6,872 bases of DNA from Synechococcales cyanobacterium PMM_0085 (GCA_949127705.1 CASBQJ010000311.1:1-6872), one strand, 5' to 3'; shown: positions 1 to 5,577, counted from the stretch's first letter. The notes: generated from the letters alone by a model not told the origin. Made by a program: numbers and translations.

Positions 1-24
1 CACAAATTGGCCGTTGAGCGTCAA

Positions 25-73
25 TGCGATCGCGGATCTTGTAGGGTGCGTTGCTGAACAGCAAACGCACCAT
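25..73 (+). repeat. Left REP-like inverted arm with internal hairpin
   Basis: Bases 25-54 are the exact reverse complement of 279-308, and 60-73 of 261-274. Within the arm, GGTGCGTT (45-52) pairs with AACGCACC (64-71) around a short loop, making a REP-like hairpin. The outer end contains a HIP1 octamer (26-33). From memory, hairpins of the type GTAGGGTGCGTT...AACGCACC are dispersed repeats in many cyanobacterial genomes; I could not count copies. Confidence 0.85.
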
Positions 74-116
74 TTTGTTGGGCATCCTACCATTAATCCT
101 TGAGCTGCGTTCTCTT

Positions 117-252
117 ATGTCCGACTATCGAAGACCTGGGGTTGCAAGTTCCAACAGAATGGCAGTTTTCAAGCGTGCATCGATTGATTACTGAAGGGAT
201 TTATCCACCAAATTGGGGTGAATGCCCAGTTGAGTTTGGACTGGATGAGTGA
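117..252 (+). pseudogene. RAYT (IS200-like, REP-associated tyrosine transposase) remnant
   Basis: The ATG at 117 begins MSDYRRPG, the typical opening of RAYT proteins (MSxYRR, usually followed by PGATYFFTV). After codon 7-8 this similarity stops. A different frame (139-252) then reads GLQVPTEWQFSSVHR followed shortly by EGIYPPNWG and a TGA stop at 250-252. That matches the usual RAYT C-terminal pattern W-x-x-SS-x-H-R, five or so residues, G-x-Y-x-x-x-W-G. The catalytic core, including the HUH histidine pair and the catalytic tyrosine, is missing, and the two pieces are joined in different frames near 135-142. It cannot make a working transposase. The family call rests on recognised motifs at both ends, in correct order and between flanking REP-like hairpins. 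Confidence 0.7.
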
Positions 253-260
253 TGGGAGTG

Positions 261-308
261 ATGGTGCGTTTGCTTGTCGCAACGCACCCTACAAGATCCG
301 CGATCGCA
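261..308 (-). repeat. Right REP-like inverted arm with internal hairpin
   Basis: This is the reverse complement of the left arm: 30 bp perfect at the outer end (279-308) and 14 bp perfect at the inner end (261-274). It carries its own GGTGCGTT (263-270) / AACGCACC (281-288) hairpin. It starts only 8 bp after the stop codon of the transposase remnant, the tight spacing expected of a RAYT gene and its flanking REP. Confidence 0.85.
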
Positions 309-336
309 CTATTCGCTCTGCTGTCAGTGCGATCGC
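300..336. repeat. Inverted pair of HIP1-containing 11-mers
   Basis: GCGATCGCACT (300-310) and AGTGCGATCGC (326-336) are exact reverse complements with a 15-nt spacer, so the right end of the RAYT relic shares its HIP1 octamer with a second hairpin. There is no U-rich tail, so a terminator is unlikely, although it lies about 45 bp past the end of the leftward gene at 382-594. Just beyond it, ATCTCCACCCCCAT (346-359) and ATCTCCACCCCAT (363-375) form a short direct repeat. Confidence 0.6.
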
Positions 337-381
337 CTCTCAGCCATCTCCACCCCCATTCAATCTCCACCCCATTGATGG

Positions 382-594
382 TTAATTGCCACTAATCAGG
401 CGCTGTAAATTTTCCCAAAGGCCAGTTACGGCTTGCCAAACTTGCCCTGGGTTGATGCCAAACAGAATTTGTAAAACCAGCACAACTAAGGCTAGCGCGA
501 TCGCCGTACTCACTGCCGCTCGCAGCACTTTTACCAAGAAGGTAAAGACTAAAAATGAAACGAGTAAGGCTCCAATCAGCAAAATCAAACTCAT
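382..594 (-). CDS. Small two-helix membrane protein, function unknown
   Basis: This 70-residue protein consists almost entirely of two hydrophobic segments, roughly residues 2-20 (SLILLIGALLVSFLVFTFL) and 27-46 (AVSTAIALALVVLVLQILFG). A short basic stretch (KVLR) lies between them and an amphipathic tail with two Trp residues follows (NPGQVWQAVTGLWENLQRL). The layout suggests a hairpin in the inner or thylakoid membrane with a short surface helix. I chose the ATG at 594; a TTG one codon earlier is possible. No good Shine-Dalgarno is visible, which is common in cyanobacteria. Similar small proteins occur in cyanobacteria, but I know no function. It is read alone: the next gene in the same direction ends 117 bp upstream. 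Confidence 0.7.
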   Translation of the reverse strand: MSLILLIGALLVSFLVFTFLVKVLRAAVSTAIALALVVLVLQILFGINPGQVWQAVTGLWENLQRLISGN

Positions 595-711
595 CAATTG
601 CTACCAACGCGTCCTACAGACAGAATACTGGTAGATGGCAATTGTCCAGCGGGCTGAGCCGGAATGCTCAAGGTGACCCCCTAATGGCAATCCCAAAGGG
701 TTTTAGCTGAT

Positions 712-1284
712 TCAGCTATCAACATCCACCTCTTCCCAAAATCGCTCCAGCTGATGCCGCCATGCTTCGATCACCCTAGACCTGGCCGCTGCATCATCGT
801 CTAGTTCACCCATCACCCCTTCATCGTATAGCCGTTGCAGCATTTGCAGCGTGGACTGTAACGACTGCCCCTGAAGCTTTGCCGCCTGGACAATCTGCCG
901 AATTTGGATTTCGGCCAGCTGATTGAAACTGTGGTTCAGTCCTTGATCTTGCAACGCAATCAGGCGGGCGATCGCCCCTTGAAAATCGGCGATGCTCAAC
1001 CCGCTCAAGCCATGCTGAAACACCCCCCACAGCACCCCCTGATAGAGGGCGTAGCGCGTTTCTTGCGTATCGTCAAAGTTTGCTTCTAGCAATTGCTCCC
1101 AGTAGGGCTGAGCCGCATGCGCCGATGTAATGGAGACCAGTAATCGGAGCCAAGCGTGATCCTCTGACAGCAAAATGAGTAACCGAAAATTACCCGTCTC
1201 CACCTGCCAAGAGACAGGCTCCGACGATTCAACGGCACTGCCAAACATGTCGGTGATGACGGCGGTGATGTCTTGAGGAGTCAT
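712..1284 (-). CDS. Conserved cyanobacterial hypothetical, CesT/YbjN-like fold suspected
   Basis: This soluble protein of 190 residues has no signal peptide or membrane segment. The first ~115 residues alternate strands and helices in the way of the type III secretion chaperone (CesT)/YbjN fold: W-Q-V (26-28), a hydrophobic strand RLLILLS (34-40), WLRLLVSI (45-52), the motif LLEANFDDT (65-73) and RYALYQGVLWGVFQH (77-91). The second half is helical and polar (QIRQIVQAAKLQGQSLQ, 127-143) with an acidic C-terminus. I recognise this as a widespread cyanobacterial family but know no function. The fold assignment is inferred from pattern and is uncertain. The gene follows the DUF4912 gene on the same strand, but a terminator lies between them, so it probably has its own promoter. 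Its stop codon sits in a small palindrome (704-718). Confidence 0.8.
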   Translation of the reverse strand: MTPQDITAVITDMFGSAVESSEPVSWQVETGNFRLLILLSEDHAWLRLLVSITSAHAAQPYWEQLLEANFDDTQETRYALYQGVLWGVFQHGLSGLSIADFQGAIARLIALQDQGLNHSFNQLAEIQIRQIVQAAKLQGQSLQSTLQMLQRLYDEGVMGELDDDAAARSRVIEAWRHQLERFWEEVDVDS

Positions 1285-1346
1285 GGGAGAAGGATTATCG
1301 CTGATTGTTCTTCCACCCTACACTGTCTGCTCCCAAAACTGCTGCC

Positions 1347-1374
1347 AAAAAAATCCCCTCGTAAAGGAGGGGAT
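1347..1374 (-). terminator. Rho-independent terminator after the DUF4912 gene
   Basis: On the minus strand ATCCCCTC (1374-1367) pairs with GAGGGGAT (1360-1353) across a 6-nt loop, followed directly by a run of seven T (1353-1347). It lies about 60 bp past the stop codon of the leftward gene at 1436-2716 and separates it from the next leftward gene. Confidence 0.88.
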
Positions 1375-1435
1375 GGGAGGAGGTGGAAACCTCAATGAAT
1401 TGCCGGCATGAATTAAACGTGAATCGGGTCACAGT

Positions 1436-2716
1436 TTACTGTGGCAACCATTCTTGAACAGCGTCTTCCTTTTTGTTGGTATGGCGCTCAGGAGTTTCAC
1501 GGTTGAACTTCATGTGAATCGAACGGGTTTGCTCGCCATCGGCGGCCACGGCCATGATCGGATAGTCGATCAATCCGTCTTGGAATGACATTTGGAACCG
1601 GAAGGTGCCGTCTGAATTGAGCTTGACGGGTTGCCCGCCAATCGTTACGGTGGCATCTGGCTCAGTTGCGCCATATACAATTAGCTCGGCATCGGCAATT
1701 AGCCAGAATTGGCGGGGGCGAATAGGGGGTGCAGAACCGGAGAACCCTGCCCCTGACATGGTTAGCCCTGCCCCCGACATGGTTAGCCCTGACCCCGTTG
1801 GTGCCGCCCACATGCCCACACCCGACGGAAAGACGTAGGAACTAATGGCTTGTTCTGCCATCCGCTGAGCGGGAACAGACCCGGTAACCTGCTGCATTGA
1901 ACCAAACAGCGAACCCGCGACTCGTTGAGATTCAGCCGATTGCGTCAGGCCAAAGATTTCATCGTAGATCTCGTTGCCATCACCACTCGGAGCCGTGAGG
2001 TTGTAAACGCTGGCACGCTGGCTAGGCGGCACCAGTTCTAAGAAGGTTTTGCCGCGCAGGTCTTCTTCCCAAGGAATGGTGGCAAACTGATCTTCAACCC
2101 AGTCAGAAGGATAAACGGGAGGCACATGCACCCGAGCCGATCGCGCTAGCATCAGCCAGCGGCCGTCCATGCACAGGTAGCCAATTTCAATAATGTAATC
2201 GCGATCGCTCACCGGGATCGGTAGGTACCACTCCCGCGCAATCTCATCGCATTCGTATTGCTGCAAGCTGTGGGGCCGCTGGAAGCTGATATCAATATCT
2301 GTTACATCATAAAAGCGCAGCGCCAATCTATAACCGCCCTGCTGCCGCAATGCTTGCTTATGGCTGTTGGGGATATCCCAGTAGGCATAGACCCATTGTG
2401 GGTCACGAGGCATCAGCACAATGCGGCTATCGCCATAGCCGTCTGGCAGATCTGCTAGGGGTTCGTCCACCGCCGCTAGCGACACGGGGAGGCGATCAGC
2501 TTGTCCGACATCAAATTTAGCCGCTTCAACTTCGGCTTGGGCTTCTGCCATGGGAAGAGTGGGGGAGGAAAGTCCTGCTTTTTTCTGGGCGTCTAAAATG
2601 GATGCCACCAGCTGATCTTTGCGCATCCGACTGTAGCGAGAAACGGTGTACTCGCTGGCAACTCGACGGAGTTGCCGTAGGGTCATGTCTTCTAAGGGGG
2701 GGCGTTCTTGCGCCAT
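1436..2716 (-). CDS. Rho_N / DUF4912 domain protein
   Basis: This protein has 426 residues in three parts. Residues 7-45 (DMTLRQLRRVASEYTVS...MRKDQLVASI) match the Rho termination factor N-terminal/SAP-like helical motif, which in other proteins binds nucleic acid. Residues about 95-215 fit DUF4912, with the hallmark PRDPQWVYAYWDIP (103-116), then RLALRFYDVTDID and a core ending in ARVHVPP. After a Gly/Ser/Met linker with a 7-residue tandem repeat, residues 336-404 resemble a small beta-sandwich or Ig-like module (TVTIGGQPVKLNSDGTFRF). The Rho_N plus DUF4912 pairing is familiar from cyanobacteria; its function is not established to my knowledge. The start is supported by GGAGG at 2732-2728, 11 nt upstream of the ATG. 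It is probably a single-gene unit with its own terminator. There is no signal peptide, so it is cytoplasmic. Confidence 0.9.
   Translation of the reverse strand: MAQERPPLEDMTLRQLRRVASEYTVSRYSRMRKDQLVASILDAQKKAGLSSPTLPMAEAQAEVEAAKFDVGQADRLPVSLAAVDEPLADLPDGYGDSRIVLMPRDPQWVYAYWDIPNSHKQALRQQGGYRLALRFYDVTDIDISFQRPHSLQQYECDEIAREWYLPIPVSDRDYIIEIGYLCMDGRWLMLARSARVHVPPVYPSDWVEDQFATIPWEEDLRGKTFLELVPPSQRASVYNLTAPSGDGNEIYDEIFGLTQSAESQRVAGSLFGSMQQVTGSVPAQRMAEQAISSYVFPSGVGMWAAPTGSGLTMSGAGLTMSGAGFSGSAPPIRPRQFWLIADAELIVYGATEPDATVTIGGQPVKLNSDGTFRFQMSFQDGLIDYPIMAVAADGEQTRSIHMKFNRETPERHTNKKEDAVQEWLPQ
1745..1797 (-). repeat. 21-bp in-frame tandem repeat in the DUF4912 linker
   Basis: There are two full 21-bp units (1745-1765 and 1766-1786), differing at one base, and a partial third (1787-1797). 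They encode the heptad GLTMSGA in the linker between the DUF4912 domain and the C-terminal beta module. Because the period is a multiple of three, copy number can vary between strains without breaking the frame. The repeat is likely a flexible spacer. Confidence 0.9.
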
Positions 2717-2727
2717 GATGCTCGTTA

Positions 2728-2732
2728 CCTCC
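2728..2732 (-). promoter_or_regulatory. Shine-Dalgarno of the DUF4912 gene
   Basis: The minus strand reads TGGAGGT, with GGAGG ending 11 nt before the ATG at 2716. It is the clearest ribosome binding site in the window and fixes this start; the other genes have weak or no such site. Confidence 0.7.
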
Positions 2733-2818
2733 AGATTGGCTAAGCTGCCGCGATATTACCCGACTCGCCATCCGCTCAACCTCAGCTTGGCGATCGCGGG
2801 GATCAACGAGTCAACCTC

Positions 2819-2847
2819 ATAGTGCGGAAAAACCGGGCGTAGGTCAA
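2819..2847 (-). promoter_or_regulatory. Possible promoter of the DUF4912 gene
   Basis: On the minus strand TTGACC (2847-2842) is followed after 17 nt by CACTAT (2824-2819). The -35 box is good and the -10 box weak (an alternative TATGAG gives a 20-nt spacer). The implied leader would be about 95 nt. The wider gene-free stretch 2717-3068 also holds the palindrome at 2906-2927, several GGGGATC copies and the ndhV-like terminator; I see no further gene in it. Confidence 0.35.
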
Positions 2848-2905
2848 GGGGCTAACACATTGATTCTGGAGGGTTTGACGAGATTACTAGGAAAATGGGG
2901 ATCAT

Positions 2906-2927
2906 ATTGTTATGGTTTCATAACAAT
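2906..2927. promoter_or_regulatory. Operator-like palindrome upstream of the DUF4912 gene
   Basis: ATTGTTATG (2906-2914) and CATAACAAT (2919-2927) are perfect 9-bp inverted arms around GTTT. It is AT-rich in a GC-richer setting, has no following T-run in either direction, and lies about 60 bp behind the candidate -35 box. This looks more like a dimer-binding site than a terminator. It does not match the NtcA (GTA-N8-TAC) or CRP (TGTGA-N6-TCACA) consensus. Confidence 0.45.
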
Positions 2928-2995
2928 GGGGATTGGCGAAAATGACCGTGGGGATCAGCAAACGTGATGGCCGGTTGAATAGGGCGATCGCCAGC

Positions 2996-3031
2996 AAAAA
3001 CCCCGTCGCTCCAGATCAAGCAACGGGGTTT
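2996..3031 (-). terminator. Rho-independent terminator after the ndhV-like gene
   Basis: On the minus strand AAACCCCGT (3031-3023) pairs with ACGGGGTTT (3006-2998), and the transcript continues into a T-run (T5 at 3000-2996). The 16-nt inner part (3007-3022) can form additional short pairs. It starts 38 bp after the stop codon of the gene at 3069-3668. Confidence 0.85.
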
Positions 3032-3068
3032 AGATTAAATTTGAGGCTCTCAGGCGGCGTTTAGCGGC

Positions 3069-3668
3069 TTAATTTCCTACAAGCCACTTCTGCCCATTCA
3101 GCCGCTGCACGGTATACATAAGCAGCAAATCCAGCGTGACCTTGCGTTCATCAATCATGAACGATTCTAATAGGCTGGGCTTTGAGCCGTAATCTGAACA
3201 GCTAAACACTTTTTGACCCTGAATGTCTTCCTTGAGGAAGCCAATCAAAAAGGAGTGCCGCCCCCCTTGAAACGTCCCGGCAACCTGCCAACAGTCACCT
3301 GCGGCTTCCATCCCCCGAATTGGGAGAGGCTGTTTTTCAAACGTCAGTTCCAAGTCATTGAAGCCGAGCGTGCCCATCGTAGTCTTCAGCTTGGGCATGA
3401 ATTCTTGGGTAATGAACTCACCAAACGGCTTGTCTTCTAGAGCAGGAGGCTTTTCCTTCTTTGGCTTTTCGGCAGGTGCCGAGGCGACACCTGCGGCCTT
3501 GCCTTTTGCTGCTGCCTTTGCGTTGGCCGCAGGGGCATCAGCCGCAGGTGTCGCCTCGGCTGGCGCGGATTTCTCGACCTGCAATGCTTCGATCGGGGCT
3601 TCAGTCGAGGGGTCTACTGAAGGGGTGCTGGCATCTGGAGCAGTAGGGTTTGTCGCTTCGTCTGGCAT
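3069..3668 (-). CDS. ndhV: DUF2996 protein, probable NDH-1 subunit NdhV
   Basis: This protein has 199 residues. Residues 1-77 are a low-complexity Ala/Pro/Glu/Lys linker; residues 78-199 are a compact domain with DUF2996 hallmarks: LEDKPFGEFI (77-86), LELTFEKQPLP (106-116), CWQVAGTF (126-133), EDIQGQKVFSCSDYG (147-161) and the C-terminal block LESFMIDERKVTLDLLL...VQRLNGQKWL. As I recall, DUF2996 includes NdhV, a small peripheral subunit of the cyanobacterial and chloroplast NDH-1 complex near the ferredoxin-docking site that supports cyclic electron flow around photosystem I. The domain call is firmer than the NdhV name. It has its own terminator; 130 bp separate it from the CysO-like gene upstream, with only a weak -10-like TACTAT (3708-3703). 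The linker carries a notable DNA inverted repeat (3478-3560). Confidence 0.72.
   Translation of the reverse strand: MPDEATNPTAPDASTPSVDPSTEAPIEALQVEKSAPAEATPAADAPAANAKAAAKGKAAGVASAPAEKPKKEKPPALEDKPFGEFITQEFMPKLKTTMGTLGFNDLELTFEKQPLPIRGMEAAGDCWQVAGTFQGGRHSFLIGFLKEDIQGQKVFSCSDYGSKPSLLESFMIDERKVTLDLLLMYTVQRLNGQKWLVGN
3478..3560 (-). repeat. 20-bp perfect inverted repeat inside the ndhV-like gene
   Basis: GCCGAGGCGACACCTGCGGC (3478-3497) is exactly complementary to 3541-3560, with a 43-nt spacer. It lies in the Ala/Pro linker and encodes AEATPAA on one arm and AAGVASA on the other. In mRNA it could form a long GC-rich hairpin early in the message (codons about 37-63). The flanking bases do not pair, so the limits are sharp. 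Confidence 0.9.
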
Positions 3669-3798
3669 AGTGTGGGTCAGTCTGGTGAAACGTCCTATGC
3701 CTATAGTACCGGGTTGCTATAGATCTCGAACCTGTGAACTCGATCCGTCAAGGTAAGGATTTCTGAGGGTAACCATCAAGAAGCAAAGGGGCGATCGC

Positions 3799-4074
3799 TC
3801 AACCCCCGGCAACGGCTGGCACAATACTAACTTCATCGCCCGCTGCCAGCACCGTATCTGCCCCTTGTAAAAAGCGAATATCTTCGCTGTTGACGTAGAA
3901 GTTGATAAATCGGCGCAGCTTGCCCTCGTCATCACAGAGCCGAGCTTTGATCCCCGGAAAATCTTGCTCTAAGGTCTCAAGCAAACCATGAATCGTCGTG
4001 CCCTCACATTCAATCGCAGCCTGGTTGGCGGTGAATTGCTGTAAGGGTGTAGGAATTAGAACTTTGACTGCCAT
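3799..4074 (-). CDS. CysO-like ThiS/MoaD-family sulfur-carrier protein
   Basis: This 91-residue beta-grasp protein ends in the di-glycine that E1-like enzymes adenylate and convert to a thiocarboxylate. Residues 55-91 read RFINFYVNSEDIRF, then GDEVSIVPAVAGG. From memory this closely follows mycobacterial CysO (RFVNIYVNDEDVRF ... PAVAGG), more than MoaD (PPVTGG/PPVSGG) or ThiS. CysO thiocarboxylate donates sulfur to O-phosphoserine on CysM, a fold-type II PLP enzyme, and the Mec peptidase then frees cysteine. Here the gene lies 58 bp downstream of threonine synthase on the same strand, with no terminator between, so co-transcription is likely. Its true partner is unknown; neither an activating enzyme nor a Mec-like protease is in the window. 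A HIP1 octamer directly follows the stop codon. Confidence 0.88.
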   Translation of the reverse strand: MAVKVLIPTPLQQFTANQAAIECEGTTIHGLLETLEQDFPGIKARLCDDEGKLRRFINFYVNSEDIRFLQGADTVLAAGDEVSIVPAVAGG

Positions 4075-4132
4075 AACGAGTGGTTAAGAGGGTAATACGT
4101 GGGATTCTAGGTGATTTCGTCTGAATGCAGTC

Positions 4133-5446
4133 TTATACGGTGACAGGCTGCCAATCCAGCCGTCCCAAGGTTTGGGCGCGCTCTAGGGCCCGCTCGAAGG
4201 CTTCTAGCTTGGGTTCGATGGTGAGGGGTTCGCCGATGTAGCCTTGAACCGCTTCTTGGGTTTTGAGGCCGTTGCCCGTGATATAGACGACGGTGGTCTC
4301 GTCGGGGTTGATTTTGCCCGCTTCAACCAGCTTCTTCAGCACGGCGACAGTGGTACCGCCTGCGGTTTCGGTAAAGATGCCTTCGGTTTCAGCCAGCAGC
4401 TTGATGCCATCAATGATTTCTTGATCGTTCACCGATTCGATATTGCCGTTAGTTTTGCGGGCAATTTCCAGGGCGTAGACGCCATCAGCCGGGTTGCCGA
4501 TCGCAATCGACTTGGCGATGGTTTTGGGTTTGACGGGGGTAATAAAGTCTTGGTTGTCGCGGTAGGCTTGGGCGATCGGGGAGCAGCCTTCGGCCTGGGC
4601 ACCGCTAAAGCGCACGGGCTTCTCGTCTACCAGCCCCACCTTAATGAATTCTTGGAATCCCTTATGAATTTTGGTGAACAGGGAACCGGAGGCCAGAGGA
4701 GCCACGATGTGATCGGGCAGTTGCCAGCCGAGCTGTTCGGCCACTTCATACCCAAGGGTTTTAGAACCTTCGGAGTAGTAGGGGCGCAGGTTGATGTTGA
4801 CGAAGCCCCAGCCGTGGGTGTTGGCTACTTCTGAACAGAGGCGGTTGACTTGGTCGTAGTTGCCGTGAACGGCGATGACGGTGGGGCCGTAGATCAGCGT
4901 GCCCAAGACTTTGCCAGCTTCCAAGTCGGAGGGGATGAAGACGCAGCACTCTAATCCGGCATGCGCCGCGATCGCTGCCGTCGAGTTGGCCAAGTTGCCG
5001 GTGCTGGCGCAGGAGACGGTGGTGAACCCCAGTTCCCGAGCGCGGGTCAGCGCGACCGACACCACCCGATCCTTGAAGCTCAAGGTGGGCATGTTGACCG
5101 CATCATTCTTGATATAAAGATTTTTTAGACCTAGGCGACGGGCGAGGCGATTAGCCTTCACCAGCGGGGTCATGCCCGTGCCAACGTCGATGGGGTTGTC
5201 GCTGTCCACAGGCAAAAATGCGCGATACCGCCAGATCGAATTAGGCCCAGCCTGGATGCTTTCACGGGTCACGGTTCGCCGCAGGGCGCTGTAGTCGTAC
5301 ACCACTTCTAGTGGGCCAAAACAATATTCGCAAACGTGAATTGCTTTTGCTTCATAGTCGGCACCGCATTCCTTGCACTTCAGCCCAGTGAAGGTAGCGG
5401 CGGTAGAGCGAGTTTGGGTAGTGGGGAGGTTGGTTGCCAGGGTCAT
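4133..5446 (-). CDS. thrC: Threonine synthase (PLP-dependent, zinc-ribbon type)
   Basis: It converts O-phosphohomoserine to threonine, the last step of threonine synthesis, in the cytosol. From the ATG at 5446 it has 437 residues, normal for this family. An N-terminal ribbon has four Cys (C24, C27, C39, C42). The PLP lysine is K125 in LSFKDR, the substrate-phosphate loop is STGNLANS (148-155), and IAIGNPADG (314-322) and GIFTETAGG (356-364) are typical active-site segments. The frame stays open for 43 codons upstream, but that stretch is unlike the family and would begin inside the -35 box, so I reject the longer start. The N-terminus lacks the SAM-binding extension of plant enzymes, so SAM activation is not expected. 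It probably heads a unit with the CysO-like gene downstream. Assignment to ThrC is strong; a second role with the carrier is only a possibility. Confidence 0.95.
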   Translation of the reverse strand: MTLATNLPTTQTRSTAATFTGLKCKECGADYEAKAIHVCEYCFGPLEVVYDYSALRRTVTRESIQAGPNSIWRYRAFLPVDSDNPIDVGTGMTPLVKANRLARRLGLKNLYIKNDAVNMPTLSFKDRVVSVALTRARELGFTTVSCASTGNLANSTAAIAAHAGLECCVFIPSDLEAGKVLGTLIYGPTVIAVHGNYDQVNRLCSEVANTHGWGFVNINLRPYYSEGSKTLGYEVAEQLGWQLPDHIVAPLASGSLFTKIHKGFQEFIKVGLVDEKPVRFSGAQAEGCSPIAQAYRDNQDFITPVKPKTIAKSIAIGNPADGVYALEIARKTNGNIESVNDQEIIDGIKLLAETEGIFTETAGGTTVAVLKKLVEAGKINPDETTVVYITGNGLKTQEAVQGYIGEPLTIEPKLEAFERALERAQTLGRLDWQPVTV

Positions 5447-5546
5447 GGGTGGATACTCGTGAGGAAGGATGGGGATGAAGAACGCCAACAGGGCGAATTG
5501 ACGGTTGGGTAAGGTTTGTAATGGTTTTCCCACCCAATAGAGATGA

Positions 5547-5575
5547 ATAGTAACATGGCGCACAAAGCGCGTCAA
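5547..5575 (-). promoter_or_regulatory. Sigma-70-type promoter of thrC
   Basis: On the minus strand TTGACG (5575-5570) and TACTAT (5552-5547) are separated by 17 nt. The -35 matches five of six consensus bases and the spacer is ideal; the -10 matches four. A start site near 5540 would leave a leader of about 94 nt before the ATG at 5446. Confidence 0.6.
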
Positions 5576-5577
5576 AC

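Larger units (their letters stand above)
25..308 (+). mobile_element. MITE-like relic of a RAYT/REP element (internally deleted)
   Basis: Two inverted arms (25-73 and 261-308) bracket a short interior holding the first codons and the last ~37 codons of a RAYT-type transposase. The outer 30 bp of the arms are perfectly complementary, followed by a few mismatched bases and a further 14 perfect bp. Each arm also folds on itself as a hairpin with stem GGTGCGTT/AACGCACC. From family knowledge, RAYT genes are single copies flanked by inverted REP-type hairpins, which is the arrangement seen here in miniature. I infer an autonomous element that lost its middle. I see no clear target-site duplication, so the outer limits are those of the repeats. 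The element lies downstream of the leftward gene at 382-594. Confidence 0.68.

Noticed and set aside
25..308. CRISPR array or integron site as explanation for the repeats
   Set aside because: There are only two arms, inverted rather than direct, with a transposase remnant between them; no regular spacers and no integrase.
188..370. Leftward 60-codon open frame across the right arm of the relic
   Set aside because: It is built from the inverted repeat and HIP1 hairpin and runs antisense to the RAYT remnant; no domain or start signal.
704..718. TAGCTGA-T-TCAGCTA palindrome over the stop codon of the 190-residue hypothetical
   Set aside because: The one-base centre leaves little loop and no T-run follows in the minus direction, so it is not convincing as a terminator.
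3711..3752. tRNA-like GTTCGAGATC on the minus strand between the CysO-like and ndhV-like genes
   Set aside because: The T-loop-like word lacks a pairing T stem and no acceptor or anticodon arm can be built around it.
3358..3756. Rightward 132-codon frame opposite the ndhV-like gene
   Set aside because: Its Ala/Gly-rich sequence is the complement of the Ala/Pro linker; the conserved domain lies on the other strand.
4244..4834. Rightward 196-codon open frame inside thrC
   Set aside because: It is fully antisense to a strongly conserved threonine synthase; its Gly/Asp/Val-rich content mirrors thrC codon bias.
5447..5575. 43-codon N-terminal extension of thrC
   Set aside because: The stretch is unlike threonine synthase and its first codon overlaps the -35 box of the likely promoter.
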